From Undibacterium sp. KW1 (GTDB taxonomy: Bacteria > Pseudomonadota > Gammaproteobacteria > Burkholderiales > Burkholderiaceae_D): DNA of 64,000 nt. Position numbers and translations under genes: made by a program. The stretch spans positions 3,472,001-3,536,000 of the forward strand of contig NZ_AP018439.1 in NCBI RefSeq assembly GCF_009937955.1. Reading direction: 5' to 3'. The notes under the pieces are model-generated. The model did no database searches and was not told the DNA's origin. It saw only the letters and a program-made list of their open reading frames with translations. This document shows, one piece after another, positions 45,428 to 54,497 of this stretch; position 1 is the first letter of the stretch; the number at the start of each line of letters is the position of its first letter.

Positions 45428-46825
45428 TTGATCAAACTGCATTTCTTGGGTGCCGCTGGCACTGTGACTGGCTCACGTTATCTGCTGGTGTCGGACCGCA
45501 GCCACATCATGGTGGATTGCGGCTTGTTCCAGGGTTACAAACAACTGCGTTTGCGTAACTGGGAAGATCCCCCTTTTGATCCATCGAAAGTCGATGCGAT
45601 TTTACTGACCCATGCCCATCTTGATCACTCTGGATATATCCCATTGATGGTCAAACTGGGGTTCAAAGGCAAGATTTACTGTAGCAAGGCCACATTCGCG
45701 CTCTGTAAATTATTATTGCGCGATTCTGCCCATCTGTTTGAAGAAGAAGCAGCCTACCTGAACCGTCACCACCTGTCCAAGCATGAGCAGGCCCTGCCTT
45801 TGTATGACAGTAATGACGTTGCCAAGGCACTCAAGCATTTCCATTACATTGACGAACATACCAGCATCAAGATAGCCGATGACGTTCAGGCAAAATGGAT
45901 ACCGAACGGGCACATCCTGGGCTCTTGCAGCATTTCTTTAAAAATGGAACAGACCAGCCTGTTATTTTCTGGCGATGTCGGGAGGCCGCGCGATTACATC
46001 ATGAAGGCGCCAGAATTCCCGGAAAGAACTGACTACCTCATCGTAGAATCAACTTACGGTGATCGACTGCACAGTAACAGTGTTCCCGAAAACGATTTGC
46101 GCGATGTCATCAATAGCACCGTACAACGTGGTGGCTCGGTGCTGATACCCTCGTTTGCCGTTGGGCGTGCACAAACATTGCTGTATCTGTTATACCAGCT
46201 GCGCAAGAACAAGCAGATACATGACTTTCCGATTTATCTGGACAGTCCCATGTCTGAAAGTGCGACGAGCATCTATAGTCACTATGCCGACTCACTGAAG
46301 CTCTCGGCTGAAGATATCGCTGGCATAACAGCCATGACCACCTATGTCAGGACGCCAGAAGAATCCCAGCGCCTGAACAATGAACGCTGGCCAAAAGTCA
46401 TCATCTCTGCCAGCGGCATGGCCACTGGTGGACGGGTGTTGCATCACATGAAATACATCGCGCCCGACGACAGGAACACCATCGTTTTTTGCGGCCATCA
46501 GGCTGGTGGCACAAGAGGCGAGAAATTGGTCAATGGAGCAAGCACGGTGCGTATTCACGGCCAGGATGTCAGGGTGCGCGCCAAGGTAGTGATGGTTGAC
46601 GGTTTATCGGCCCATGCTGACTATGAAGAAGTGCTGGGATGGCTGAAACACCTGAAGCAAGCACCTTTGCGCAGTTTTATCACCCATGGCGAGCCAGCAG
46701 CGGCTGACCATCTGCGCCAGCAAATAGAGCGTGAACTGGGTTGGCGCTGCGAAGTTCCTGAACATTTATCCTGCTACAGGATAGAAGGCAAAACTCTGAC
46801 TTCCCTGCGTCCACAAATACTGTGA
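45428..46825 (+). CDS. Beta-CASP metallo-beta-lactamase-fold RNA hydrolase
   Basis: A 465-aa metal-dependent hydrolase. I use the TTG start at 45428, with RBS GGAGG six bases before it (LIKLHFLGAAGTVTG); an upstream in-frame extension to 45350 lacks an RBS. Zinc-binding motifs: LTHAHLDHSG, ATLGLC-like NGHILGSCSIS, SGDVGRP, and a beta-CASP cap with IISASGMATGGRV and the C-terminal SAHAD. The family includes RNA-processing nucleases (CPSF73/RNase J-like), so RNA is the likely substrate. Confidence 0.9.
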   Translation: MIKLHFLGAAGTVTGSRYLLVSDRSHIMVDCGLFQGYKQLRLRNWEDPPFDPSKVDAILLTHAHLDHSGYIPLMVKLGFKGKIYCSKATFALCKLLLRDSAHLFEEEAAYLNRHHLSKHEQALPLYDSNDVAKALKHFHYIDEHTSIKIADDVQAKWIPNGHILGSCSISLKMEQTSLLFSGDVGRPRDYIMKAPEFPERTDYLIVESTYGDRLHSNSVPENDLRDVINSTVQRGGSVLIPSFAVGRAQTLLYLLYQLRKNKQIHDFPIYLDSPMSESATSIYSHYADSLKLSAEDIAGITAMTTYVRTPEESQRLNNERWPKVIISASGMATGGRVLHHMKYIAPDDRNTIVFCGHQAGGTRGEKLVNGASTVRIHGQDVRVRAKVVMVDGLSAHADYEEVLGWLKHLKQAPLRSFITHGEPAAADHLRQQIERELGWRCEVPEHLSCYRIEGKTLTSLRPQIL

Positions 46826-46832
46826 TAATCGC

Positions 46833-46850
46833 TGTTCGTATAAACGAACA
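46833..46850. repeat. Short inverted repeat between two genes
   Basis: TGTTCGT-ATAA-ACGAACA, a perfect 7-bp stem, between the beta-CASP gene and the next gene. No T-run follows; function unclear. Confidence 0.4.
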
Positions 46851-46861
46851 TCGGTGAATCT

Positions 46862-47299
46862 ATGCAGGCACTTGCGGGAACCAGGAAGAGGTATCGTGTA
46901 TCTTTACTAGCGGGCAGCGCTTTTTTAATGGCATGCCTCCTGAGTACAAACAGCCAGGCAAAGCCTTTGCTGCGTTGCTATGTCAGTTATGCTGGCAGCA
47001 TGCAGACCATAGAGAGCCAGATCGTGCCTGACCCGTATGATGTGAAGACTACCGATATAGGCGAGCGTTTTACTTTCAAGGCAGTCATGGTCGGCAAGGC
47101 GCAGCAGATAGACTATATCAAGCTGTACGCTTATTTCCAGACTCGTCGCAGCGATATCCCCGTCCATCAGGCGACTTACCGCCCTCCCTTCAAAGTCAGC
47201 AGCAAAGAGAGCCCACTGACGCCGCAAAATTCAGTCTATGCGGGTGATGTAGAACGTGAACTGCAGTACCGCTGCACTTTGCAGGAGGTGCAGCAATGA
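46862..47299 (+). CDS. Secreted protein of unknown function
   Basis: A 145-aa protein with an N-terminal hydrophobic segment (VSLLAGSAFLMACLLSTNSQA), probably a signal peptide. The mature part is beta-rich with conserved-looking Cys (LLRCYVSYAG, YRCTLQ), which could form a disulfide. I do not recognise it. Its last four bases overlap the start of the CapA-like gene (ATGA), so the two are co-translated. Confidence 0.65.
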   Translation: MQALAGTRKRYRVSLLAGSAFLMACLLSTNSQAKPLLRCYVSYAGSMQTIESQIVPDPYDVKTTDIGERFTFKAVMVGKAQQIDYIKLYAYFQTRRSDIPVHQATYRPPFKVSSKESPLTPQNSVYAGDVERELQYRCTLQEVQQ

Positions 47300-48291
47300 A
47301 ACTCAAGTCTTTAAGTCATCTTCTGGCAGCATTTATTCTGACTGGCACGCTCGCACAAACAGCCCAGGCTCAGGAACAAGACGACAGTGTCAGCATATTG
47401 TTTGCAGGCGATGTCGTCCTTGATGGCAAGCCAGGCAAAATGATCGCCGAGGGCAAAGACCCGTTTTTTGCCTTTGCCAAATTATTCAAAAGTGCAGACA
47501 TTCGCGTGGTCAACCTCGAATGTGTAGTGGCCACGACGGGTGATGCTGCCGACAAGAACTTCACCTTCCGTGCCCATCCCCGTACCCTTGCTACGCTGAA
47601 GCAGCATGTTGATGCAGTGTCGATTGCCAATAATCATTCCGGTGATTTTGGCCGTGGGGCTTTCCAGGAAATGCTGACCTTACTCGATCAGCAGCAAATC
47701 AAACGCTTTGGCGGTGGCAATAATTTGCGTGAAGCGCATACACCACTGATCATAGAAAAGAAAGGCTTGCGCATTGCCCTGCTGGGTTACAACGAATACA
47801 TGCCGCGCAGCTTTGAAGCGGAAGCGCAGGCAGCCGGTGTAGCCTGGAGTGAAGATGAACAGGTAGTACTTGACATACGTAAGGCACGTCAGCAATACCA
47901 TGCCGATCTGGTCATACCCTTCATGCACTGGGGCTGGGAAAATGACAAAGTCGCCGTTGACAGGCAACGCCAACTGGCCAGGCTGATGTTAGATGCAGGT
48001 GCAGATGCCATCATCGGTGGCCATCCCCATGTGATACAGGATGTTGAGCATTACAAGGGCAAGCCCATCATTTACAGCCTCGGTAATTTCGTCATGGATG
48101 AGCTCGACAATGAACCGCAAACCCGTGGCTGGGTCATCCGCCTGCAACTAGACAAGAAAGGTGTCAAAGCCTGGGATACACGTTTGGCCAAGATAAATGA
48201 TGATGGCGTGCCCCACCCTGTACCCGAAGCCAGCACGGCGTGCTGGAACCGCAAGGATGGGCAGCTCAGGCAATGCAGCAACGCTGAATGA
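47296..48291 (+). CDS. CapA-family protein (poly-gamma-glutamate capsule-type metallophosphatase fold)
   Basis: A 331-aa exported protein: signal peptide MKLKSLSHLLAAFILTGTLAQTAQA, then the CapA/PgsA pattern with LFAGDVVLDG, VNLECVVATTG, SIANNHSGDFG, VIPFMHWGWEND, and GGHPHVIQDVE, the metal-binding Asp/Asn/His residues of the calcineurin-like fold. Family members act in capsule or peptidoglycan-linked polyglutamate export, but many have unknown substrates, and no other capsule genes are here. Confidence 0.85.
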   Translation: MKLKSLSHLLAAFILTGTLAQTAQAQEQDDSVSILFAGDVVLDGKPGKMIAEGKDPFFAFAKLFKSADIRVVNLECVVATTGDAADKNFTFRAHPRTLATLKQHVDAVSIANNHSGDFGRGAFQEMLTLLDQQQIKRFGGGNNLREAHTPLIIEKKGLRIALLGYNEYMPRSFEAEAQAAGVAWSEDEQVVLDIRKARQQYHADLVIPFMHWGWENDKVAVDRQRQLARLMLDAGADAIIGGHPHVIQDVEHYKGKPIIYSLGNFVMDELDNEPQTRGWVIRLQLDKKGVKAWDTRLAKINDDGVPHPVPEASTACWNRKDGQLRQCSNAE

Positions 48292-48302
48292 ATTTTCTGC
48301 CT

Positions 48303-48614
48303 CTACACTTTGACTGCTGCGGGCACATCCAGTACAACATCCGAGCAAGCCTGGGCGACACAGGGCAATATCCAGCCCTCCTGCTTTTCTTCCAGGCTCA
48401 GTCCCGGCCAGTCTATCTGGTAGCGTATCTCCCCGGCCCGCATCTGGCACATGCAGGTGCGGCAGGTACCGTTGCGGCATGAATTGGGAATGCGTATGCC
48501 TTCCAGCAAGGCAGCTTCCAGCAGGCTGAGTTCATCTATGGCTTGGCAAGTCCAGCCCTGGGGTTGTATGGTCACAGTCCATACCTTATTCCCTAACACA
48601 TCCTGCTTACTCAT
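48303..48614 (-). CDS. 2Fe-2S ferredoxin
   Basis: A 103-aa plant-type ferredoxin: CRNGTCRTC gives three cluster cysteines (C-x4-C-x2-C) and LPCVAQ the fourth, at the usual spacing. Start ATG at 48614 (MSKQDVL); four upstream codons are also open. It is probably an electron donor for an oxygenase or reductase, but no partner gene is adjacent. Confidence 0.9.
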   Translation of the reverse strand: MSKQDVLGNKVWTVTIQPQGWTCQAIDELSLLEAALLEGIRIPNSCRNGTCRTCMCQMRAGEIRYQIDWPGLSLEEKQEGWILPCVAQACSDVVLDVPAAVKV

Positions 48615-48719
48615 TTTTTCTCGCAATCAACCTTGTCTTCATGCCTGAATTTTACTAGATTGAAAGCCTGCCCTCCTGTTGACTACCAGCAGTGGCAGAA
48701 GTCTTTCCAGGAGCTCAAC

Positions 48720-49058
48720 ATGATGACAGCCAGTGCACATCTACTTTCCCAACAGCAAGACACTTATTCAGAAAGGCGCAATGCCCGCGCACCAGACTTT
48801 ATACTGATGCAGCTTGATCCCCGCGATGTCATAGAAGGAGTAATGTTAGAAGAAGGTTTTCAATCCGAGGATGCGCCCTCGGCAGGTTATATGCGTGAGC
48901 ATTGCCCCCACTGCAGTGGAGTACAGTTACAGCTCATACTGCGCTATAAATTCGTCAAGCGCTCCCACCTTTTTTGCAGCAGTTGCACACGCTGCTATGA
49001 TGCCTTATATCCAGACGGCACGTCGGCACTGGCATTGAGTGCCATGTCACTGGTTTGA
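48720..49058 (+). CDS. Small zinc-ribbon-like protein
   Basis: A 112-aa protein from ATG 48720 (AGGAGC upstream). The C-terminal half holds two Cys pairs (CPHC and CSSC plus one more C in TRCYDALYPDG), a treble-clef or zinc-ribbon pattern. The N-terminal half is unremarkable. An upstream TTG (48633) would extend it by 29 residues. I do not recognise the family; a regulatory or nucleic-acid-binding role is possible. Confidence 0.6.
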   Translation: MMTASAHLLSQQQDTYSERRNARAPDFILMQLDPRDVIEGVMLEEGFQSEDAPSAGYMREHCPHCSGVQLQLILRYKFVKRSHLFCSSCTRCYDALYPDGTSALALSAMSLV

Positions 49059-49106
49059 CAACAGCAATATCGGCAACGTCAGCAATATCGCAAGTCCAAA
49101 ATAAAA

Positions 49107-49139
49107 CGGCATTTCCTCGCTATCGCCAAGGAAATGCCG
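49107..49139 (-). terminator. Terminator of the SCP2-like gene
   Basis: Stem CGGCATTTCCT / AGGAAATGCCG with an 11-nt loop, followed on the minus strand by TTTTATTTT. Confidence 0.75.
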
Positions 49140-49169
49140 CTCTGTAAAGCTTGCCTGTAAGACTGGTTC

Positions 49170-49466
49170 TTACACCACAGTCTGCAAGCGCATGGCCACG
49201 CCCATGTCGCCGGACACTTTGAGTTTGCCCATCATGAAACCGTTCATAGGATTCAATTGACCCGTCAGCAAGGCTGCCAGGTTTTCCAAAGAAATTGTGA
49301 TGGTGCAGCCTGCTTCCTTGTTTTCATTGCTGACCGTATTTGGTGTCACCAATGCATCAACAAATACCACGCCATCATCTCCGCAATCAAATTTCAGGGT
49401 AGCGTTCAAACCACTATCATCACCAACTTTAGCGCGTATCGCTTCTGTGCAAGCTTGCAGATCCAT
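49170..49466 (-). CDS. SCP2 sterol-binding-domain protein
   Basis: A 98-aa protein with the SCP2 pattern: ATLKFDCGDDGVVFVDA, ITISLENLAALLTGQLNPMNGFMMGKLKVSGDM. The family binds lipids or acts as a carrier of hydrophobic molecules. Single-domain and cytoplasmic. Has its own terminator; neighbours give no specific clue. Confidence 0.88.
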   Translation of the reverse strand: MDLQACTEAIRAKVGDDSGLNATLKFDCGDDGVVFVDALVTPNTVSNENKEAGCTITISLENLAALLTGQLNPMNGFMMGKLKVSGDMGVAMRLQTVV

Positions 49467-49560
49467 GAATTACTCCAGAAAAAATTTAAACGACTTGCAA
49501 TGTATCACGGCAGGCTTTCGAGGGACAATACTAGAAGAGTATGGAACTCAATCCCTATAC

Positions 49561-50214
49561 TTACTTCAATATGCAAGTCAGCATCCAGTAGTAAGTGTTC
49601 CTGAAAATGCGGATGTCGCGCACCGCAGGACCAAATTTTTTGCGCAGTGCACTATCAGTAGGGAAATTTTTGAGTATTTCTACCCTGCTGCCATCTTCCT
49701 GCTTGCGTAACTGAAAGGTATTGCCTTCCAGATCAGTGCGGGCAATCACTGTGCTGCTGCCTTCGACATAGTTATTGTCGATCAACACCAGTGTCGTGCC
49801 TTTACCCGTTACCTTGCTCAGATGACCCAGCAGGCTGGTCTGATCATCACGCATCACATGTGACCAGAAAAAACCGGCAAAACATGCAGAGTATTGACCT
49901 GCCGCCGCAGCAGGCAAGTCATGCAGGTCCGCCAGAGCAAATTGCACTTTGCCTTCAGGGTAAGCTTTGGCCTGGGCCACATCGAGCATGGACTGGTTAT
50001 AATCAGTCGCCACGACGCTTGCTGCCACCGGGGCAAAACGCTCAGTCCAGTAGCCTGTGCCACAGGCCACTTCCAGCACGCGCTGATCTTTCAATACGTC
50101 CAGGACTTTGCCCTGGATTTCACGCAAGTCTTGCTGGCGCTCAGGTTTTTGGTAAACCTTTTCCAGCGTTTGTGCACGTTGCGCATAGTATTCGCGCATT
50201 TTATTTTCACTCAT
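49561..50214 (-). CDS. SAM-dependent methyltransferase, class I
   Basis: A 217-aa methyltransferase with motif I VLEVACGTGYW, motif II VVATDYN, and LADLHDLP (post-II). The substrate is unknown. Its start overlaps the end of the HAD phosphatase gene by 8 bp, so it is the third gene of an overlapping operon cysB - HAD - methyltransferase. Confidence 0.9.
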   Translation of the reverse strand: MSENKMREYYAQRAQTLEKVYQKPERQQDLREIQGKVLDVLKDQRVLEVACGTGYWTERFAPVAASVVATDYNQSMLDVAQAKAYPEGKVQFALADLHDLPAAAAGQYSACFAGFFWSHVMRDDQTSLLGHLSKVTGKGTTLVLIDNNYVEGSSTVIARTDLEGNTFQLRKQEDGSRVEILKNFPTDSALRKKFGPAVRDIRIFRNTYYWMLTCILK

Positions 50215-51010
50215 TTTTATCTTTCAACAGAAAATCTACCAGCTCTACAAATCCCGCGCCATATTCGGCATGACAGACATAGGCTGGATGGGCCTCAAAC
50301 CTGTCAAGGTAATTGCGTATGTTTGCCACTCCGACCGAGAGCGGGTAATGGGCAAACATGCTGGCATCATTGGCAGAATCACCAATAAATACATAAGTCT
50401 TTTTTGCAGCTTCATCGCTGACGCCAAATACTTCATGCAACACCCGCTGGCTCATGCTTTGTTTGCTGAAGGGCGCAACCGAGGCATGGGCGTGGATGCT
50501 GCTGGTAGTCGCATGAAAACCATGTTCACGGATCAGGGCGACAACTTCATTCAATTGCGTCAGCGGTATCGCAGGAATATCTTCAGCAATATCAAATGCC
50601 AGGTCACCGATGCGTTGCGCAGCATCTGCAGCAGGCAATACATCCGGGAAATGCTGGCGCATGGTGTCAGCAAAATCCAGCAGGCGCTGCCTGTGTTGCA
50701 GACGGGTTTGTGCATCGGCATAATACATCGCCTGCTGCTTGCCATTTTTATCGAGCCAAAAAGCACTCGCGCCATTCTCGGCAATGACTGCATCAAAATC
50801 ACATAGCCTTAATAGAGGCAAGGTCCAGTAAGTAGGTCGGCCAGTCACGGCTATGCGCCGCAAACCCGCATTTTTTGCACGGTCCAGCGCGGTCAGCGCA
50901 GCCACGGTCAGCTTGCCATGGCTGCTGAAGGTGTCATCAATGTCCGTCAGTATACCGCGCACCTGCCTGCGTTGTTCTGCAGGCCAGCTACTCAGTGCCT
51001 GCATGCTCAT
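50207..51010 (-). CDS. HAD-superfamily (Cof-like, type IIB) phosphatase
   Basis: A 267-aa phosphohydrolase: nucleophile motif I GILTDIDDTFSSHGKL, motif II AVTGRP, Lys in FSKQSMSQRVL, and motif IV FIGDSANDASMFAHYPLSVGVAN. Type IIB HAD phosphatases act on sugar phosphates or similar metabolites. Its start overlaps the cysB stop by 4 bp (ATGA). The substrate is unknown. Confidence 0.85.
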   Translation of the reverse strand: MSMQALSSWPAEQRRQVRGILTDIDDTFSSHGKLTVAALTALDRAKNAGLRRIAVTGRPTYWTLPLLRLCDFDAVIAENGASAFWLDKNGKQQAMYYADAQTRLQHRQRLLDFADTMRQHFPDVLPAADAAQRIGDLAFDIAEDIPAIPLTQLNEVVALIREHGFHATTSSIHAHASVAPFSKQSMSQRVLHEVFGVSDEAAKKTYVFIGDSANDASMFAHYPLSVGVANIRNYLDRFEAHPAYVCHAEYGAGFVELVDFLLKDKNE

Positions 51011-51948
51011 AAATCGTAAGTATCCTTATTGCCCTGCATGACATTGTCTATCATTTTACGGTTCAGGGTAGGATTCAGTAATTCTATAAAGGTATAAATA
51101 TAGCTGCGCAGATAAGCACCCTGCTTGATCGCCACCCGCGAAATATTCATGCCAAACAATTGGCCGACTGGTATGGCGCGCAAATTCTTGTCGCGCTCGG
51201 CATCAAAGGCCATGCCTGCTATGATGCCTATGCCCATGCCCAGTTCTACATAGGTCTTGATGACGTCAGCATCAATGGCTTCGAGCAGGATATCCGGTTT
51301 CAGGTTACGTATCTGGAAGGCATGGTCTATCTTGCTACGGCCAGCAAAGGCAGCATCGTAGGTAATCAGGGAATAATTGGCGATTTCTTCCAGACTGACA
51401 TTCTTCAATTTCAGCAAGGGATGTTCGGCTGGCACGACCACAACATGCTCCCATTGATAACATGGCAAGGAGATCAGTCCATCAAAACCGGCAATGGCCT
51501 CAGTTGCTATCGCAATATCTGCCTGGTCACGCATGACCATCTCGGCAATTTGCTTGGGGTTACCCTGCAATAAAGATAATCTTACCTTGGGGTATTTTTG
51601 CATGAAGGCCTGCACCACCTTGGGCAATGCATAGCGTGCCTGGGTGTGGGTGGTGGCGATGGTAAAACTGCCGCTGTCCTGCGCCGCAAACTCCTTGCCT
51701 ATGCGTTTAAGCCCATCAATTTCCTGCATGATGAGCTCAACTGACTTCAACACTGCCCTGCCCGGCTCGGTCAGGCCGCGTATGCGCTTGCCATGACGGG
51801 TGAAAATATCAACGCCCAACTCCTCTTCAAGCTCAATAATTGCCTTGGAAACACCTGGTTGCGATGTAAATAAGGCCTTGGCAGCCTCAGTCAGATTAAA
51901 ATTCTGTCTTACAGCTTCGCGTACAAAACGCAATTGATGTAGGTTCAT
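51007..51948 (-). CDS. cysB: CysB/Cbl-type LysR regulator
   Basis: A 313-aa LysR protein with the CysB signature: N-terminal HTH MNLHQLRFVREAVRQNFNLTEAAKALFTSQPGVSKAI, then a sensor domain with TTHTQARYALPKVV and QGNPKQIAEMVMRDQADIAIATEA, as in CysB and Cbl, which bind N-acetylserine or sulfur signals and control sulfate assimilation. The gene heads an operon with a HAD phosphatase and a methyltransferase. Cbl rather than CysB cannot be excluded. Confidence 0.87.
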   Translation of the reverse strand: MNLHQLRFVREAVRQNFNLTEAAKALFTSQPGVSKAIIELEEELGVDIFTRHGKRIRGLTEPGRAVLKSVELIMQEIDGLKRIGKEFAAQDSGSFTIATTHTQARYALPKVVQAFMQKYPKVRLSLLQGNPKQIAEMVMRDQADIAIATEAIAGFDGLISLPCYQWEHVVVVPAEHPLLKLKNVSLEEIANYSLITYDAAFAGRSKIDHAFQIRNLKPDILLEAIDADVIKTYVELGMGIGIIAGMAFDAERDKNLRAIPVGQLFGMNISRVAIKQGAYLRSYIYTFIELLNPTLNRKMIDNVMQGNKDTYDL

Positions 51949-51997
51949 GGGTAGTTTTTTTTGTAAAGGCGAGGATAATCTCGTAGAACCTATCTAC

Positions 51998-52124
51998 GAT
52001 CTTACTGCGCGAGTGTGATCGGGGCTCATGCGCTGCTCAAAATGCTCATGTACTAGAGTACATTCCGCTTTTTGCGCTGCGTTTTTGTTACCGTGACCCC
52101 GCTGACACTCGCTCGCTACAGATC
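51998..52124. repeat. Large imperfect inverted-repeat element (REP/BIME-like)
   Basis: Arms about GATCTTACTGCGCGAGTGTG and CCCCGCTGACACTCGCTCGC are imperfect complements, with an inner palindrome ATGTACT-AG-AGTACAT and pairing AAAATGC/GCTTTT around it. It looks like a dispersed cruciform repeat of the kind seen in Betaproteobacteria, between cysB and the patatin gene. Not transcribed-gene-like. Confidence 0.6.
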
Positions 52125-52229
52125 GTAAATACGTTCTTATGCAATTAGACCTAGGTTAGCATCGTTTTATATGCATGCGCTAGTATATAGACCCTGAGCC
52201 AAGAATTCCATGTTTCCACCAATTACAAC

Positions 52230-54491
52230 ATGCACAAATCATTATTAGTAACAGTTTTGAGCCTTTTCGTTTATTTAACGACAGCACCTCTTGCCTTGGC
52301 AGAAAGTATTACCGTACCGGGGCCAGAACTTAAAAGACCGAAAATTTGCCTGGCCCTGTCTGGTGGTGGTGCGCGTGGCTTTGCTCATGTTGGCGTGCTG
52401 AAGGTACTGGAAGAATTGCATGTCCCCATCGATTGTATTGCCGGCACCAGCATGGGTGCAGTGGTCGGTGGCTTGTATGCGGCGGGTTTTTCTGCCAGCG
52501 AAATTGAAAAGCGTCTGGATGCCTTGAAGCTCAACGATATCGCGTTAGACAGGGTAGAAAGACGCTATCTGCCGCAAAGCGTCAGGGAAGAAGATGAGCA
52601 ATACCCTCTTGGTGCCACTCTGGGCCTGAGCGCCAATGGCGTGCGCCTGCCTGCAGGCGTCGTGCAGGCCAGCCAGTTCCTGGAAATTTTGCAGAACTGG
52701 ACTGCGCACCTGCAACCTGACATCGATTTTGACCGCCTGCCCATCCCCTTTCGCACCGTAGCGACCGATATGGAAACCGGCAAGATGGTGCTTTTTACGA
52801 AAGGCCCCTTGCATAAAGCCATACGTGCCAGCATGGCAGCACCTGGCGTATTTGCGCCAGTAGAAATAGATGGCAAATTATTGTCTGATGGCGGCCTGGT
52901 CAGGAACCTGCCCGTCGATATCGCCCGGCAAATGGGGGCAGATATAGTCATCGCGGTTAACATAGGCACACCGCTGATGCCACGCGACCAGTTACTCACC
53001 CTGTTCAATGTCAGCCAGCAGATGGTGAATATTCTGACTGAGCAAAATGTGGAAGCACAAAAAGCCATGCTGAATTCAAAAGATATTTTGATAGAACCAG
53101 GCCTGGGCAATATCACTTTTATGGATTTCGCCAGATCCAAGGAAGCGGTGAAGATAGGTGAAAAAGCCACACATGAACTGGATGCCCGCTTGCTGACTCT
53201 GAGCCTGCCGCCAGACATGTATACCGTCAAGCATGAGATACGCCTGAACCCGCAATTACCGCCGATCAAAATCCAGTTTGTCGATATCAGTACCAATGGT
53301 GCTGTGCCCGAGAGTGACATACGCCGCCAGTTGAATATCAGCCTGGGCACAGAATACAAGGCGGAAGAGATCAACCGCAAATTGGCCATACTGAATAATG
53401 CCCGCGAGTTTGACAGCGTCAGCCATGAGTTGCTTGAACGTGACGGTGAGTATGGCATACGGGTAAACGCCCATGGCCGCAACTGGGGCCCGCATTTCCT
53501 GCGTTTTGGTCTGGCTTTATCCAGCGGTTTTGAAGGTGCTGGCGGCTTCAAGCTGCAAGTCGGTCACCGTCGCCCCTGGCTGACCGATGGCGGGCTGGAA
53601 TGGCGCAATGACCTGGAATTTGGTAACAGTATCAAATATCACACTGAAATGCGCCAGCCCCTGTTTGAACGTGAAGGCATGTACCTCGCACCATTTGCAG
53701 AGATAGGCCAGAACACCCGCAACCTGTATAGCGGCAATACCCGTATTGCCGAATACAATTTCCGCAGCGATAAACTGGGGCTGGACCTTGGTTTCCGCAT
53801 AGGGGAACAAAGCACACTGGGTGAGGCCAAGCTGGGCCTTAATTTCAATCACTACCGCGTGCGCCCCAAGATAGGTGGTTTCCTGCTATTGAATGAAGAT
53901 GGCAGCACGAAAGTCGAATCCCTGCCCAGCGCAGACTTGCAACAATTTGGTCTGAAGTCGGCAATCGTCATCGACCAGCTCAGCGATGCCAGCTTCCCGC
54001 GCTATGGCTACAAGGTAGATGCCAGCGCTTTTCTTGGCACCAGTGATACCCGGAAAAACTTCCAGGAAGTGGCGATCAATACGACCTGGGCCAATAGCAT
54101 AGAAAATCACAGCATCAATCTGAAACTGAATGCGGCAGGCCTGTTCCAGAAAGGCACAGATGTGCGCGGTATAGGCTATACCCTGGGCGGTTTCCAGCAA
54201 TTATCCGCCTACCAGCCTGACCAGTTCACGGGGGACTTCATGGTTTATGGCAGCGTGACTTATTTGCTGCGGGCGGTGAAGTTTGATCTGGCGGGACAAA
54301 GCCTGTTCCTAGGCACGTCACTGGAAGCAGGCAGTGTCTGGAACAGGGGTGAAGATATGTCATTCAAGTCATTACGCAAGAGTGCCAGCCTGTTCGCCGG
54401 CTTCAACAGTTTTATCGGCCCTATTTACCTGGGTTTTGCAGTGGGGCAAAGTGGCGCAAAAAATGTCTTCTTCCAGTTGGGCAGGCAATAA
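52230..54491 (+). CDS. Patatin-like phospholipase with outer-membrane barrel (type Vd-like)
   Basis: A 753-aa protein with signal peptide (MHKSLLVTVLSLFVYLTTAPLALA), a patatin domain at about 35-310 (oxyanion loop SGGGARGFAHVG, nucleophile serine GTSMG, catalytic Asp in DGGLVRNLPV), a POTRA-like linker, and a C-terminal BamA/TpsB-type beta-barrel (about 410-753) ending in FFQLGRQ. This is the PlpD-like layout, a secreted phospholipase held in the outer membrane by its own barrel. Activity is inferred from the intact Ser-Asp dyad. Confidence 0.9.
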   Translation: MHKSLLVTVLSLFVYLTTAPLALAESITVPGPELKRPKICLALSGGGARGFAHVGVLKVLEELHVPIDCIAGTSMGAVVGGLYAAGFSASEIEKRLDALKLNDIALDRVERRYLPQSVREEDEQYPLGATLGLSANGVRLPAGVVQASQFLEILQNWTAHLQPDIDFDRLPIPFRTVATDMETGKMVLFTKGPLHKAIRASMAAPGVFAPVEIDGKLLSDGGLVRNLPVDIARQMGADIVIAVNIGTPLMPRDQLLTLFNVSQQMVNILTEQNVEAQKAMLNSKDILIEPGLGNITFMDFARSKEAVKIGEKATHELDARLLTLSLPPDMYTVKHEIRLNPQLPPIKIQFVDISTNGAVPESDIRRQLNISLGTEYKAEEINRKLAILNNAREFDSVSHELLERDGEYGIRVNAHGRNWGPHFLRFGLALSSGFEGAGGFKLQVGHRRPWLTDGGLEWRNDLEFGNSIKYHTEMRQPLFEREGMYLAPFAEIGQNTRNLYSGNTRIAEYNFRSDKLGLDLGFRIGEQSTLGEAKLGLNFNHYRVRPKIGGFLLLNEDGSTKVESLPSADLQQFGLKSAIVIDQLSDASFPRYGYKVDASAFLGTSDTRKNFQEVAINTTWANSIENHSINLKLNAAGLFQKGTDVRGIGYTLGGFQQLSAYQPDQFTGDFMVYGSVTYLLRAVKFDLAGQSLFLGTSLEAGSVWNRGEDMSFKSLRKSASLFAGFNSFIGPIYLGFAVGQSGAKNVFFQLGRQ

Positions 54492-54497
54492 TTTTTT

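Noticed and set aside
52565..53551. 328-codon open frame on the - strand within the patatin gene
   Set aside because: Antisense shadow of a gene with an intact patatin active site; Ser/Arg-rich composition typical of shadow frames.
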